Origin: Certhia americana
Lineage: Eukaryota; Chordata; Aves; Passeriformes; Certhiidae
Assembly: GCA_018697195.1 (NCBI GenBank)
Contig: CM031864.1
Coordinates: 28,529,962-28,593,961, forward strand
Length of the DNA: 64,000 nt
Reading direction: 5' to 3'
Below, one piece after another: positions 11,901 to 23,900 of the stretch. Made by a program: the position numbers and the translations under genes. Numbering within the stretch: position 1 is the first letter of the stretch; each line of letters begins with the position of its first letter. The notes beneath the pieces are model-generated. The model was not told where the DNA came from and made no database searches. It was given only the letters and a program-made list of their open reading frames with translations.

Positions 11901-14900
11901 GTCACTGAACAGAGAGAAATCTTTTTCAATAACTGGGTCTTCTAATTGAAAAATCTTTTCGGTTCGGTAAATATCTGAGCATTTGCAGTGCGCCTGCAAA
12001 TGTATGATTGATATGTACAGCACAATGGACACGCAATAGTATGTACATTAGCTGTGTGTTCACCCTCTCCAAATTCATATAAAATTGAATTTAGAAAATT
12101 TACTATAACCAAGAAATGAGATTTCCAGTCAGAGCCTCTTTTCATTAGCTCAGTGCTCTCCAGTTGACAAAGGAGAAGCTTCAGTGGCCATGGACATGTC
12201 CATTGCACTGTGGAGCAGGATCCAAGGATCCCTTTGCTGTTTCAGCAGAGGCTGCAGGCTGTGGCTGTGAGCTCTGCTCCAGAAACAGGCAGAAACCATG
12301 TGCGTAAGCACAATCCTGCCATCACAGCTCCAACAGTGGAGCCATGTCTGTTTGTATGAGGCCACGTCACCTGTCGTGGCAGGGGCAGGTCACTCTGTCT
12401 GCAGCAGGATTAGTCAGATGCGTTTAAACTTCTGGAACAAAGATCTGTTTACAACCTGGAAAATTCTGGCATTAAACCAGCATGTCAGGCTCTGATCCCT
12501 TAGGATGCAGGAACTGTTCCTGTTTGCTTCAGCCCCATTCTTCTGGTTGGAAGCACTTTGAAGCTTGCTTAGGCTTGGGGAATTGGAAAACCCTGGCAAC
12601 AACTTAGCTTTGAGGCCTTTGCCTCAAACTGCTTTGTAATTGTGAGCACAAAGGAATGGAAAGAGTAAATGAGGCTTGTCAGGCCACGTAAGAGGGGAAG
12701 AAACCAAGGTGGTTCTCTGATGTGGGAAAGCAGAGCACAACTGGAGCAGAGCACAACTGCCTCCGTTTGTCTAAGCTGTTGCTATCTATCTGGACCCCTG
12801 GAAATATTTTGTATTTACTGAAGTCATCATGTCCAGTGTGCTTTGCCTAATGTTAATGTATCGTCAGTTCTGTCTGTCTTTACACTGTTAGTAACCAAAT
12901 CATCTGCCCCTGGGCCTTAGCAGGGAAATCAGCAAGCTTTAATAGCCACAGATCAATTAACAACTGTTTTAAAAAAGAATAGATTGACTGGTTGATTAAA
13001 GCTTTGTTTAAAAGTCTTTAAGAGGAGCCTCTGGCGCTCTTAATTTTATATAAATTGTTTCATTTTTCTAGTTTTATATAACCACAAACTTCTTTTGCTC
13101 TCCCTGTTTTGAGGCCCTTTTAGACTCCTGCCTTTTCAGCTGCTGTATTTTACCTCCCTTTTTCAGTATTTACTTTGTTACATTGATTATCTTCCTCCTT
13201 GCTTTTTGCAGTCTCTTCCCTGTCTCCTACCTAGGCTTGCTTGAACTCAGCCTGTCATTTATTTATTCCAGGTAACCTACTCCAAGGGCAGTAAATGCTT
13301 CAGTTGTTCCTCTGCTGCAGAGAGGGACTGGTGGATGGAAAACATACGCAGACTATCACAGCCAATGAAGGTAATAGAAACTGCAGGAATAAGATTAGTG
13401 GGGGAATGGAGGTGGGATGATTGGATTTTAGTCCAGTGTACCAGGGCTTCCTACAGATGCATCCTCAATTAATTTAGTCTGGGGAGCCGTCCGCTCATCC
13501 GGGTGTCTAAAGCTGCTGTGTGCTATTCCAGGGAGTGCAGTAGGTCAAACCTTTAATGAGTAGATACACATCGACATGCTTCCTGATCCCTGCCCCATTG
13601 CCAGCTTGGAATGCAGACTACGTTTCTGAGGCCATGTACCTGGGAAAGATGGGGCACAGCTTCATAAGGGTCATGTTTTAATATAGGGGCAGAGATAGGG
13701 GCAGGGGAGAACCCAAAAAAACCAACATTAAACAAATAGGAGCCAGAGTGAGATGGGAATCAAGTTATAGATCAGCTGAAAATATCTGATGAGTCACTCC
13801 ATATCTGCCATCCTACCTCCCAGGGTCAGGCTAACAGCGCTCTGGGATTCCTCACTAGTCTGGCAGCTTCACACAGGCTCTTGTGCAAAGCTTGTTTTCT
13901 AAAGCATTTCAAATACAGCTTTTGAAGAAGAAAAATATTCTAGTCCCCAACACTCTTGACGTACAAAAGACAGTCCTTTGCCTCTATTTCAGAAAATGTC
14001 CAACTTACTAGAGATTGTGATTCTCTCTGGATCAGACAATCTGATTCTGAATTCTGACTGTCTTTACCTCAGACAAAAAAGGCAGTCCTTTGCTGCTGCT
14101 TTAGAAGATGAAATATCCAACTTTTAGGGGGTTTGAATCAAAACTGATCTCTTTCTTCTGCACAGGACAACTGCCGTCGAGCTGAAAATGTGCTTCGCCT
14201 CTGGATCATAGAGGCCAAGGACCTGACCCCCAAGAAGAAATACTTCTGTGAGCTGTGCCTTGATGACACCCTCTTTGCCCGTACCACCAGCAAAGCAAAA
14301 GCAGATAACATTTTCTGGGGAGAGCACTTTGAGTTCTACAGTCTCCCACACATTCAGAGCATCACAGTTCACATCTACAAGGACGTAGAGAAGAAAAAGA
14401 AAAAGGACAAGAACAATTACGTAGGCCTGGTCAACATTCCCACAGCCAGTGTGACCGGTCGCCAGTTTGTGGAGAAATGGTACCCAGTCAGCACCCCTAC
14501 AGCCAACAAAGGCAAATCAGGGGGGCCTTCTATTCGGATCAAATCCCGTTACCAGACCATCACCATCTTGCCCATGGAGCAGTACAAAGAATTTGGGGAG
14601 TATGTTACCAGCAACTACGCCCTACTGTGCTCCGTGCTGGAACCTGTGATCAGTGTCAAGAACAAGGAAGAGATGGCTTCTGCCTTGGTGCACATTCTTC
14701 AGAGCACTGGGAGAGCCAAGGTAAGCACAGGTGGCTACTGTTGGAGTGACTCTGGCTACTGATAAAGGATTCCTGCTGGAAACTGGAGGGGTCCATGACA
14801 ATAAGCAGCAGATGTTGTGTACAAAGTGTAAGCAGGAGGACTCCTGCTACATGTTATTCTGAAAATTAGCACCTACGTTTGAGTGTTTAGAAGCCTTCCC

Positions 14901-17900
14901 TTGCATTTCTAAAATCAGGATGTGGGTTAAGAGATAAGTGAACAAGAGTTTGGCAAACTGGAGAATTGCTTCTATAAATAAGCCTGTGATACAATGAGCA
15001 GGGGTGCTGGCGCTGAGTCAGCACTGAGTCAGCCGATCGATGCTGGCATCGATTTGGTCAGTATTTGAACTGCCATTTGAGGGATCTATACCGAGTTAAT
15101 GGTTATCCCACCTTCCCCAAGGATGCTGTTAGGACTTCTGGGTGCACACTGATTTCTTCAAATGGATTTTGGGAGAGTATCCTGCAGGTCGTGGGAAGTT
15201 CTGGGGAGCATAAGCACACTTTGATCTAGCTGGCTGCTGCATGCCAGATGCTGTGTGAGTAGTGCCACGCTGGAGGCAGCTTCTGCCAGTGAAACCAGCT
15301 AGAGCAAGTAAAGCACAAGTCAGAGGGGTAGAGATGTGGAAGGATGGCTGTAAACAACATCCAAGGGGCAGCCTCATCGAACTACTCCAGAAAAGGTCCT
15401 TTTCTACTTGCATAATCACATGCCCTTTGAAAACATCTCAAGGTGGCTGGTGCTCTGTGGCTGTGTATCACAGAAGTGACAGGGACACGTTCCTTAAGCT
15501 ATCTGATGACAGAAGCTGGTAGCTCAGAGTATGTTGGAACAGGCTGCTGAAAACTGCTTGAAAACAGGCTCTGGATTGCTGCAGTGCCAGCTGCAACAAG
15601 TTGATAAATTAGTGTTATAACTTTGCATTCCTGGTGTGTGAAGTTTTGAACCTCTATTTACAGTCGGCACCAGGTGGCTCAGGCTGCCATAAAGCTCCTG
15701 AGAGGGTATTTCCAGCTTGTACTTCTGCTGATGGGGATACAGCTGGATGTTCCCAGTTTGTGCCAGGTGAAAAGAATTGTCTTGGATTTTGTTGAAAAGG
15801 AACAGCAATAATGGACTGAAAACCAAGACTACTAAATGTCACTGGCTCACATGAAGTTACCCCTTCAGGAAATATGTATTACTGTAGAATTAGACCCTAT
15901 ATCAAGAGATTATTCTCAATCAAGGCTTGCTGACAGTTCCTGCCTGGACAATTGAATAAAGTTCAAGTTATCTATATGGCTATGTGGATAACCCGCAAGC
16001 TGAATGTTAACTTCTTTTTTCCCAAATCCTAAAGCACTTTTTGTTTGTGAATTTAATTTATTAAGCTATTCTTCATATTTAAATATCATCAAGCTGTAAC
16101 AACTTGTGCAACACTTCCATTTTAGATTTTTAAATCCATGTTTGTACGGAATATTCCTTATAAAGATAAGGATAAATATAATAGCACAGTTTCTTTCAGC
16201 AGGCAAAGCCTCTGAAACTGGTGAGAGGTTCTGTTCTGGAGCTAAACTGACACACAAGCCTGGCTGTAAAGGGTTTTTTTTTTGTTAGAGACTTTTGCTT
16301 CACCCTTTATAATTTGTGATCTATGTCATTCTGTAAGTATAATAAGCCCAAGAGAAGCCCTGTCTATTTCCTTGGCCCTTACTTCATGTAGCAGCAGCAC
16401 CCCTTGTCTCAGGCTGAAAAATTATTTATTTTTCTGAAATATCCTTCTTTCTTGGTTTCTGTAGTTAGCCTGGCAGGACTGAGCTGGTTAAAATCACCTT
16501 TGCCATTTGACCTTTTTTCCTCAGGACTTCTTGACAGATTTGGTGATGGCTGAGGTAGATCGTTGTGCAGAACATGATGTCTTGATCTTCAGGGAGAACA
16601 CACTTGCTACCAAAGCTATTGAGGAATACCTCAAGCTGGTAGGACAGAAGTACCTCCAGGATGCACTGGGTAAGAAACTCCCTGTCTGCTGCTTGTTTGC
16701 ATAGCAAGGGCTGCCTCTGAGCTGTGTCTGCAGCATGGTTGCAGCTGGGAATGTGGGATAGGAAGGAACTGCCTCAGCACTCTGCCTGAGTGTCTCATAC
16801 ACAGATAGCATGCTGTCTTACTCTCGATGCCCCCTCTTCCATGTGGAGAAGGGTGCTCTTTGGTGCCTTCAGGAGTAGCATTCAAGGGAAGCCAAGCTTG
16901 ATTTGATGAAGCTCAGTCCCTCTTTAAATTTGTATTACCATGTTCTGGTTTTCTGGGTAACTTTCTTTTGTGTCTCTAGCATGATAAAGAGGTGTAACAC
17001 TACAATTTCTTTGTGATCAATGGTGGTTGTTCAATGTGATACACAAATAGGCTTGAAAAAGGGGTTTTGACACATAGTCCTTAGAGAGACAAGGCCAGGG
17101 AGTGAGGCTGCAAGGCTGCTGAGCATCCCAGGACAGGAGATCAAGATGCATCCTGTCTGGGAAGCCTCTTGCCTGTGTTTATCCCAAGTGCTCATTATTC
17201 ACTGACACATTAAAACTGCCTGGCCATCCTGTGGTCTCCTACTCTATTCTCCCCACAGGGTCTTCATGCCCACTGTTACATACCAGGGTAGACTCTGATA
17301 ATTTTGTCATTATCCCCCCCTCCATCAAAAGGCTCTGCTCTAGTCATTAGCCAGCACCTGGGGAATTCCTTGACACAGAAAGACAGCAGAAAAGGGGGCC
17401 AAACCCAGGCTTGCTGTCTTCCCCAGATGCACCACAGTTGGGTTTTAGCAACTCCACAAAATCTTCCTTATCCACAGTTGCACAGTGAGCCACCCACCCC
17501 CTGTTGTTTCTGGGATGAAGAAAGCTTTGGAAATTGATACAAGAGAAACAAGATCAGGCCAAAGCCAAGTCCCACACCACATCCTTTTACAAAAAGGAAA
17601 AAAAAAGCCAAGCAACTTGCTTTCCCAGCAGTCTCACTTGTCCTCAGCAATCCCAGACACTGGCAAAGCACCAAGGAGATAGCTGACTATATTAGTGCTC
17701 CAAGGGTCAGTGTAGTCAGCTCTGGGATTATATCCAGTTTGGCCATTTCTGAAATGTAATGAGCCTGTTCTGGTAGTCTTATTCTCCTGGGTGGAACCAC
17801 TGAGTGTAAGTCACAGTTGTAGGCTCTCACCTAGTACAGAGAAACGAGCAGCCTGGTACTTTGGGCTGTGATTCCCAGCAGACTGAACATCATTCAGCTG

Positions 17901-20900
17901 ACTGCAAGCTCCTTAAAGTGCAGTAATTGCATAAAATATTTTAACATTAATGACTTCTAATACATTATTTAGCACTGAGTGATAAGATGGTAAATCATAG
18001 TCAGGGGAGATGGAAAATGCCCCTAAGGCTGTCCAGCTTGTCTACAGCTCAGGGCAACTTTTCTCATGACAATATCCCCATCTAATTCTTTGTCAGATTT
18101 TAAATGTCATTTTATTCAGCTGCCCTGTTCTTTGATAGGATTAATGACACCGTGGTTGGTGTTAGCAATGTGACGAATCTAATATCTGATTATAACAGGG
18201 TCTTGTGGGCACAAAGAGTGAGTATCCAAATATATTTAAGGATAAAAAGTACTATCCAGTAAACAAGAGTTAAAACAGAATTGGCTCAACAAAAGTGACG
18301 CCAGAATTTTTGCAAGTAAGAGATTTAGATGCCCTCAGCAGAAATGTTTTGGACCACATGAAAAAAAAAAAAAAATTAAGAAAATGTGGTGCCTGCTTTG
18401 CTTGCAACCAACACCAAGCTGAGATTTGGGAAGGGTAAGAGGTATTTAAGGGGGTTTAGGAAAGCACAGGCTAAAAATGAACGCCTTTTGCACAAACAAG
18501 CCTTGTGTTAACTCAGAGCCAGTGAGATCATCTGAGGAGATGAACTTGAAAGACATTGAATCATCAAACCAATGAATAAAGGGCTTTTCCTAGTGAACAC
18601 CCAACAGTTTAAAAATCATTTGGAATGCCTGCATATAGAGGAGGGAAACCACTGAGTCGTTCATTCTAGTCTGTCAGACAAAGCCAACTTCATGTGGTTT
18701 GTATGTGAGCAGTTTCTGTTGTGATGCCAAAAGGGAAGGGGGACAGAAATGCCAAGGAGCTTGAAAGATGCAGGCCATAAAAACACTGTAAGGTGTTGAT
18801 ATAAGAGGTTGAAAAAATTAGCAGCATCCAGCTAGTTCTTGGGTATTACTCTTATTCAAAAGCAAGGTGACACTTTTTTAAATTAGAAAAAAAAAAGGCA
18901 TATTTAGAAATAATATAAATAAATATAATTGCCAGCACAACTCCTGGGGAAATTATGAAGACAAAAAACACACAGCTTCATTCCTAAGACTGTGGATAAT
19001 TTCATAGTTGACAACAGTTTGAATACCAAGTGAAATCCTCCTCTTTGGGCCATAAGGGAAGTGCCTGCAGGGTTGCTAAGCAGAGCCATCCTGTTTTTGC
19101 ACCTGTGCTTGGGGACAGCGAGGGCAACAGGAGGCTGAAGCATCAGAGCCCAGGCTGTGCTGTGTTAGGAAAGGGCTGGGAGGAGTTGTATCCCCAACAG
19201 CTGGTGTCTGGAGGCTGAACTGCAGACACCCAGAGCAGGACAGGCAGCTGCCAGGGAAAGACATAAGCAGGATTTAAAGGTGTGTCAAGTAGGCTATTCC
19301 TGTAACTATCCTGATTCCTCTTCCCTTCTTCCAGGGGAGTTTATCAAGGCTGTCTATGAGTCAGATGAAAACTGTGAAGCAGATCCCAGCAGGTGCTCAC
19401 TGAGTGAATTAGCAGATCATCAGTGCAACCTGAAAATGTGTTGTGAGCTTGTCTTCTGCAAGATTATCAATTCTTACTGGTAAGGCATCTTCCTTCCCTC
19501 TCTTGGTCCCCCATTTGCTCGGAGGTGCCCGTTCCTCCTCTGAGGGTGAGGGAGCAGCAGTTGGACAAGGAAGGAGCACAGCCCCGTCCATTTTCCCAGG
19601 CTGCCTTTGCCCTCTTTGCTCACTGCCTTCCTGGATGTGGCTCCAGATTGCAGGTGGAAACTGTGTCCAGACTGAGGGGTTCCAGCCCCAGCCCACAAAC
19701 CACACCTGTGGGGCCTTCTGCCCAAATCCTCTGCCAAAGGAATGGATACTGAGTGTGACTAGATAAGGAGGGAATAAAGTGAGAAGATAATAGCTTAGCA
19801 TGGACTTGGCATAAAAAGCTGTGAATTTTGATGTGTGGAACTGAACAGGAAATCACAGGGAGGAAGCATTGGCAAAGAGATTTCTATTAGTCTCTGTTTC
19901 TGAGTAGCAGTGGAAGAAGAGAGGCCTTTCTGCTTTGGCATGAAGCGAAGGCACAGTATTGAGAGCTTAACAAGCAAGGTAAAACTGTCAGATATGGAGA
20001 TGAGCTCAGTTTGGCTCAGTTTGTTTTCAGTATTCCAACACCCTGTTTGCTCCAGGGTAGCAATGGATAAGTAGTTCTTAGCTTGCAAATCAGCATGTCT
20101 GGAAATGGCTTCACTTAACACATATGAACAAGGGGTGCTTTAAAGACTACTTAAGTGCCACCAGATTAAATGGGGATCTATGAATAGAGGCCTAATGACA
20201 TTAGCTAGCCTAGAGAGAAAGAGAAAAAAGAGCTAATGTTTTCTCATAGAGAAGTATTTTGGGTGACTGATCAACTGATCACCAGTTCAACCTTTTGCAT
20301 CTCATTTCTTTTTTTTTTTTTTTTTTTTTTTGCTTTTCAGCGTGTTTCCTCGTGAGCTGAAGGAGGTGTTTGCATCTTGGAAGCAGCAGTGCCTGAACAG
20401 GGGCAAGCAGGACATCAGTGAACGCCTGATCAGTGCCTCTCTCTTTCTCCGCTTCCTGTGCCCTGCCATCATGTCCCCCAGCCTCTTCAACCTCATGCAG
20501 GAGTATCCTGATGACCAGACCTCTCGCACACTCACCCTCATTGCTAAAGTTATCCAGAACCTCGCCAACTTTGCCAAGTAGGTGGTGCCAGGGAAACTGA
20601 AATCTGCAGCATGCGTGATTCTTGATTGTGCTCACAGGCAGCTGATTCCCTGGAGAACTGAAGCCAGCTTTAGGAAAGGAGGAATCTGCTCACTTAGATG
20701 AGAACGCTCGAGATACCTCAGTTAAAATTCTCCTTCTTACACGCAGATTGGAGCTGTGTTGAATTCTTTGGAAGAGTCATGCACTAGCATGTTAGTGTAT
20801 GTGCTGTTTCAAAGGGAAGGAAACCTGTTTCCACCAAGGATCATGATTTTCCTGCTCTCTCCCTCCAGAATTCTCAGCTGAATGATGCAAAGGGCATGGC

Positions 20901-23900
20901 ACATGTCCTACATGGGAGGAGAGAAAGAGTATCTGTGGGAGTGAGGGGGTAGAGATGTGATTTGTAATATAAACTGTGAGGTAGTAGTATTTAAATAAGT
21001 ACAACAGAACAGTGAATCTCTTAAATTGTCCATGTGTTTTTTTCCACCAAGACTTCAAAATCTTCAGATTTTGAATTTTATTTTTTTAAAATACTACAGA
21101 TCTTCAGAAAGGCAGCTCCAATATGTTTCAGTAATTGTCTGTAAGCACTTGTACTCTGTATATTGTGTGGAGGTTATTGACTGGGTTTCCTCCCACCTCC
21201 CTTTACTGCAGGTTTGGTATTAAGGAAGAGTATATGGCCTTCATGAATGAATTTTTGGAACATGAGTGGGGAGGAATGCAGCGTTTTCTGAGGGAGCTCT
21301 CTAATCCAGATACCATCTCGAACATGCCTGGATATGATGGCTACATCGACCTGGGCAAAGAGCTTTCCGTGCTGCATTCCCTCCTGTGGGAGGTCGTGTC
21401 CCAACTTGATAAGGTAAAGCTGTTTGGAGGCCCAGGAGGGTGAATCTGGGGATGGTAACCATAGCAACAGTAAACACTAGGGAATATCAAGGGAAGCCAG
21501 GAGTTTTGGAGGGGGATGTTTGATCATGCTATTTCACAGCTGCTCCTTCCATGATTTTGGATCAGGGCCTGCAGCAGGGTGTGTGCTGTGCTTGGGCTTC
21601 AGCAGTAGTGCAGACACTCTGCAGAGCCTTTAGGATGGTCAGGTGCTGAAGGCATTGATTAAAAGTGGACCTGAAATTCCCTGGGCAGCTGGTCCTTTCT
21701 CATAAGTAAGGCATTTGGACAGAAAAAGGCCACGTTGCTGTGCCCTTGTGGTGCTAAGGGAGGTGCTTTGCTGCACACCAGACCCTCCCCTGGTTCTGAT
21801 GGAGGAATAAGTTGGCCCTGTGGAACTGTTCTCATCAACAACCCGATCCAAAGCCTGCTGAGATGCTCTCATTTCCGTAGTCTTTGATTCTGGCATACAA
21901 GGAATGCCATATAAAAAGCTGGATCTGCTCCGAGTGCCATCCAGAGCAGAGCAAGATGCTTTCTGCTGTGCCCTGTGGTGAGCTCGCATGCAGTATACAG
22001 GTTCTGTTCTTCTGATCCCAGCAGGCACCACCACCAAAGAACACTGCTTCCATTTAGCTATAGAAGGAGGACAGGCAGAGCTTTGCTCTTCCCTAGCTAT
22101 GTGAGTTTGCAGGAACCAAAATCATTAAAATCTTGGTAGCAAAGGTAGTTGATAAGGTCCAGAAGAGCTGAACTGTGAGGGTTTGTTTGGAGTTTTTTTT
22201 CAAGTGCTTGGAACTGTTCCATACTTCAGTTTGTAGAGGTACATTGTTTTGTCCATGTTCCATGTATATTAATCCTTCTTTTAATTAGGAGAAGTTAGGT
22301 GAATAGCAATGCACTCCATTTTTATTGCATTAGGGTTTGCCAAAGTAGTTATTGGTTGTGTATATATTTTTTCACCATACATTATTTAAAAGAGAAAACA
22401 AAAATTGAGCTTGTTGCATCAGAGTAAATTGAAATGCCCTTGACTCAAAAAGACAGTCTGTATATTAATCTTAGTTTGACAATAATTTGTGATCTTGTAT
22501 TTCAATTTACCTTATACCTGTACACAGTGTACCTTCCAAATGTATAGATCTGCATGGCCCTTTCTGTAGGTTAGGTGTATGGATCTATCCTAGCAGGCCC
22601 TTGGGAGCTGGTACAGAGGTTTTCTAAAAAGAGAATTAAGGGGTAAAGTTACATATATTATGGCTTTACTGTAGGGAATGACTGGGAAATAATGAGAGGA
22701 GCCACCTTGGAGACTTTAATAGCCACAGTGCTGTATGAAAGTGTCTGTAAAGAGACCTTTCTCTGGAGCTAAACTGGCTGAATATCTGCTTATGGGGAAA
22801 ACAAGGGTATCTTTGAGAAGAACATTGATTTTGTAGCAGAATTGTAATTTTTTAATAAATCTGCAGCTCCTTCACCTTTTTCCTGCAGTCCCAGGAGCCT
22901 GGAGATGCCCTGTAGCTGATCTCCCAGCAGTGGCCCAAAAGGGTGAGAAGCCAGGGCCTTGAGGAGCAGCCTTCCTTGCTGAAGGCCAGCTGCTCTTACC
23001 CTCAGCCTGGCCAGCACTGAGCTAACCTATAATTGGAGCCACATATTTCATCCCATGCTGATGGGGATGCTGATTGGGATGAGGATCAGTGATGCTCTCA
23101 TGCAGTTATTTTTCATGTTTGGGTAGGGAAGAATGGCTTAATTAATTGTTGATAACGGTGCAAAAGGAGATGGCATCCGTGTAGGATACCAAAAATCTTA
23201 GGCTTATGAAATGAAAACCTTCCCTTTTTTTCCCATCACCCTCAACCCCTGCGATCTTCTCACGATCCCCCTCATCTGTTGGCATGCATTTCATTTACCA
23301 CATTTACCCTTTGCCTGGAAAGTTCCCCCCACTGGCTGAATCTGTAGCCTTTGAATGCCCTTCAATAAGCAGATGCTGTAATTTTCACTTTGACCTCACC
23401 CACCCAGGACTCAGTGTGCTTTGCATGATAGTTTTGCATTGGAATGGCAGTAGTTATGTTTTATTGAGCATGATTTTTATTTTTGGGGGTCAATCCTAAT
23501 TTCTTTTCTATTTCCTTTTCTTTCCTAAATGTCTGCTGCACCCCGTTTCGTCTCCTCCATCCATCTCGTCGCCGTCGTTGCGCTGCTCCATAACACTGCA
23601 TTACGATCCTGGCACACCCGCACACAACCACCCACCCTCCTTCCTTCCACTCCATCCCTCCGCCTCTGTGCATCGTTACCAAAACCAAAAAAAAAACCTG
23701 GCGGATGTCGTGGTGCTTGTATCCAATTAGGGTGAAAATTCCTTCCTACAGGCAACCGTGGCAAAACTGGGACCTCTCCCTCGTATTCTTGCGGATATCA
23801 CAAAATCCATGACCAGCCCTACACCCACGCAGCAGCAGCTGAAGCGTTTCACGGAGCACAGCTCCAGCCCAAACATTGCTGGAAGTCTCTCCTCAGGACT

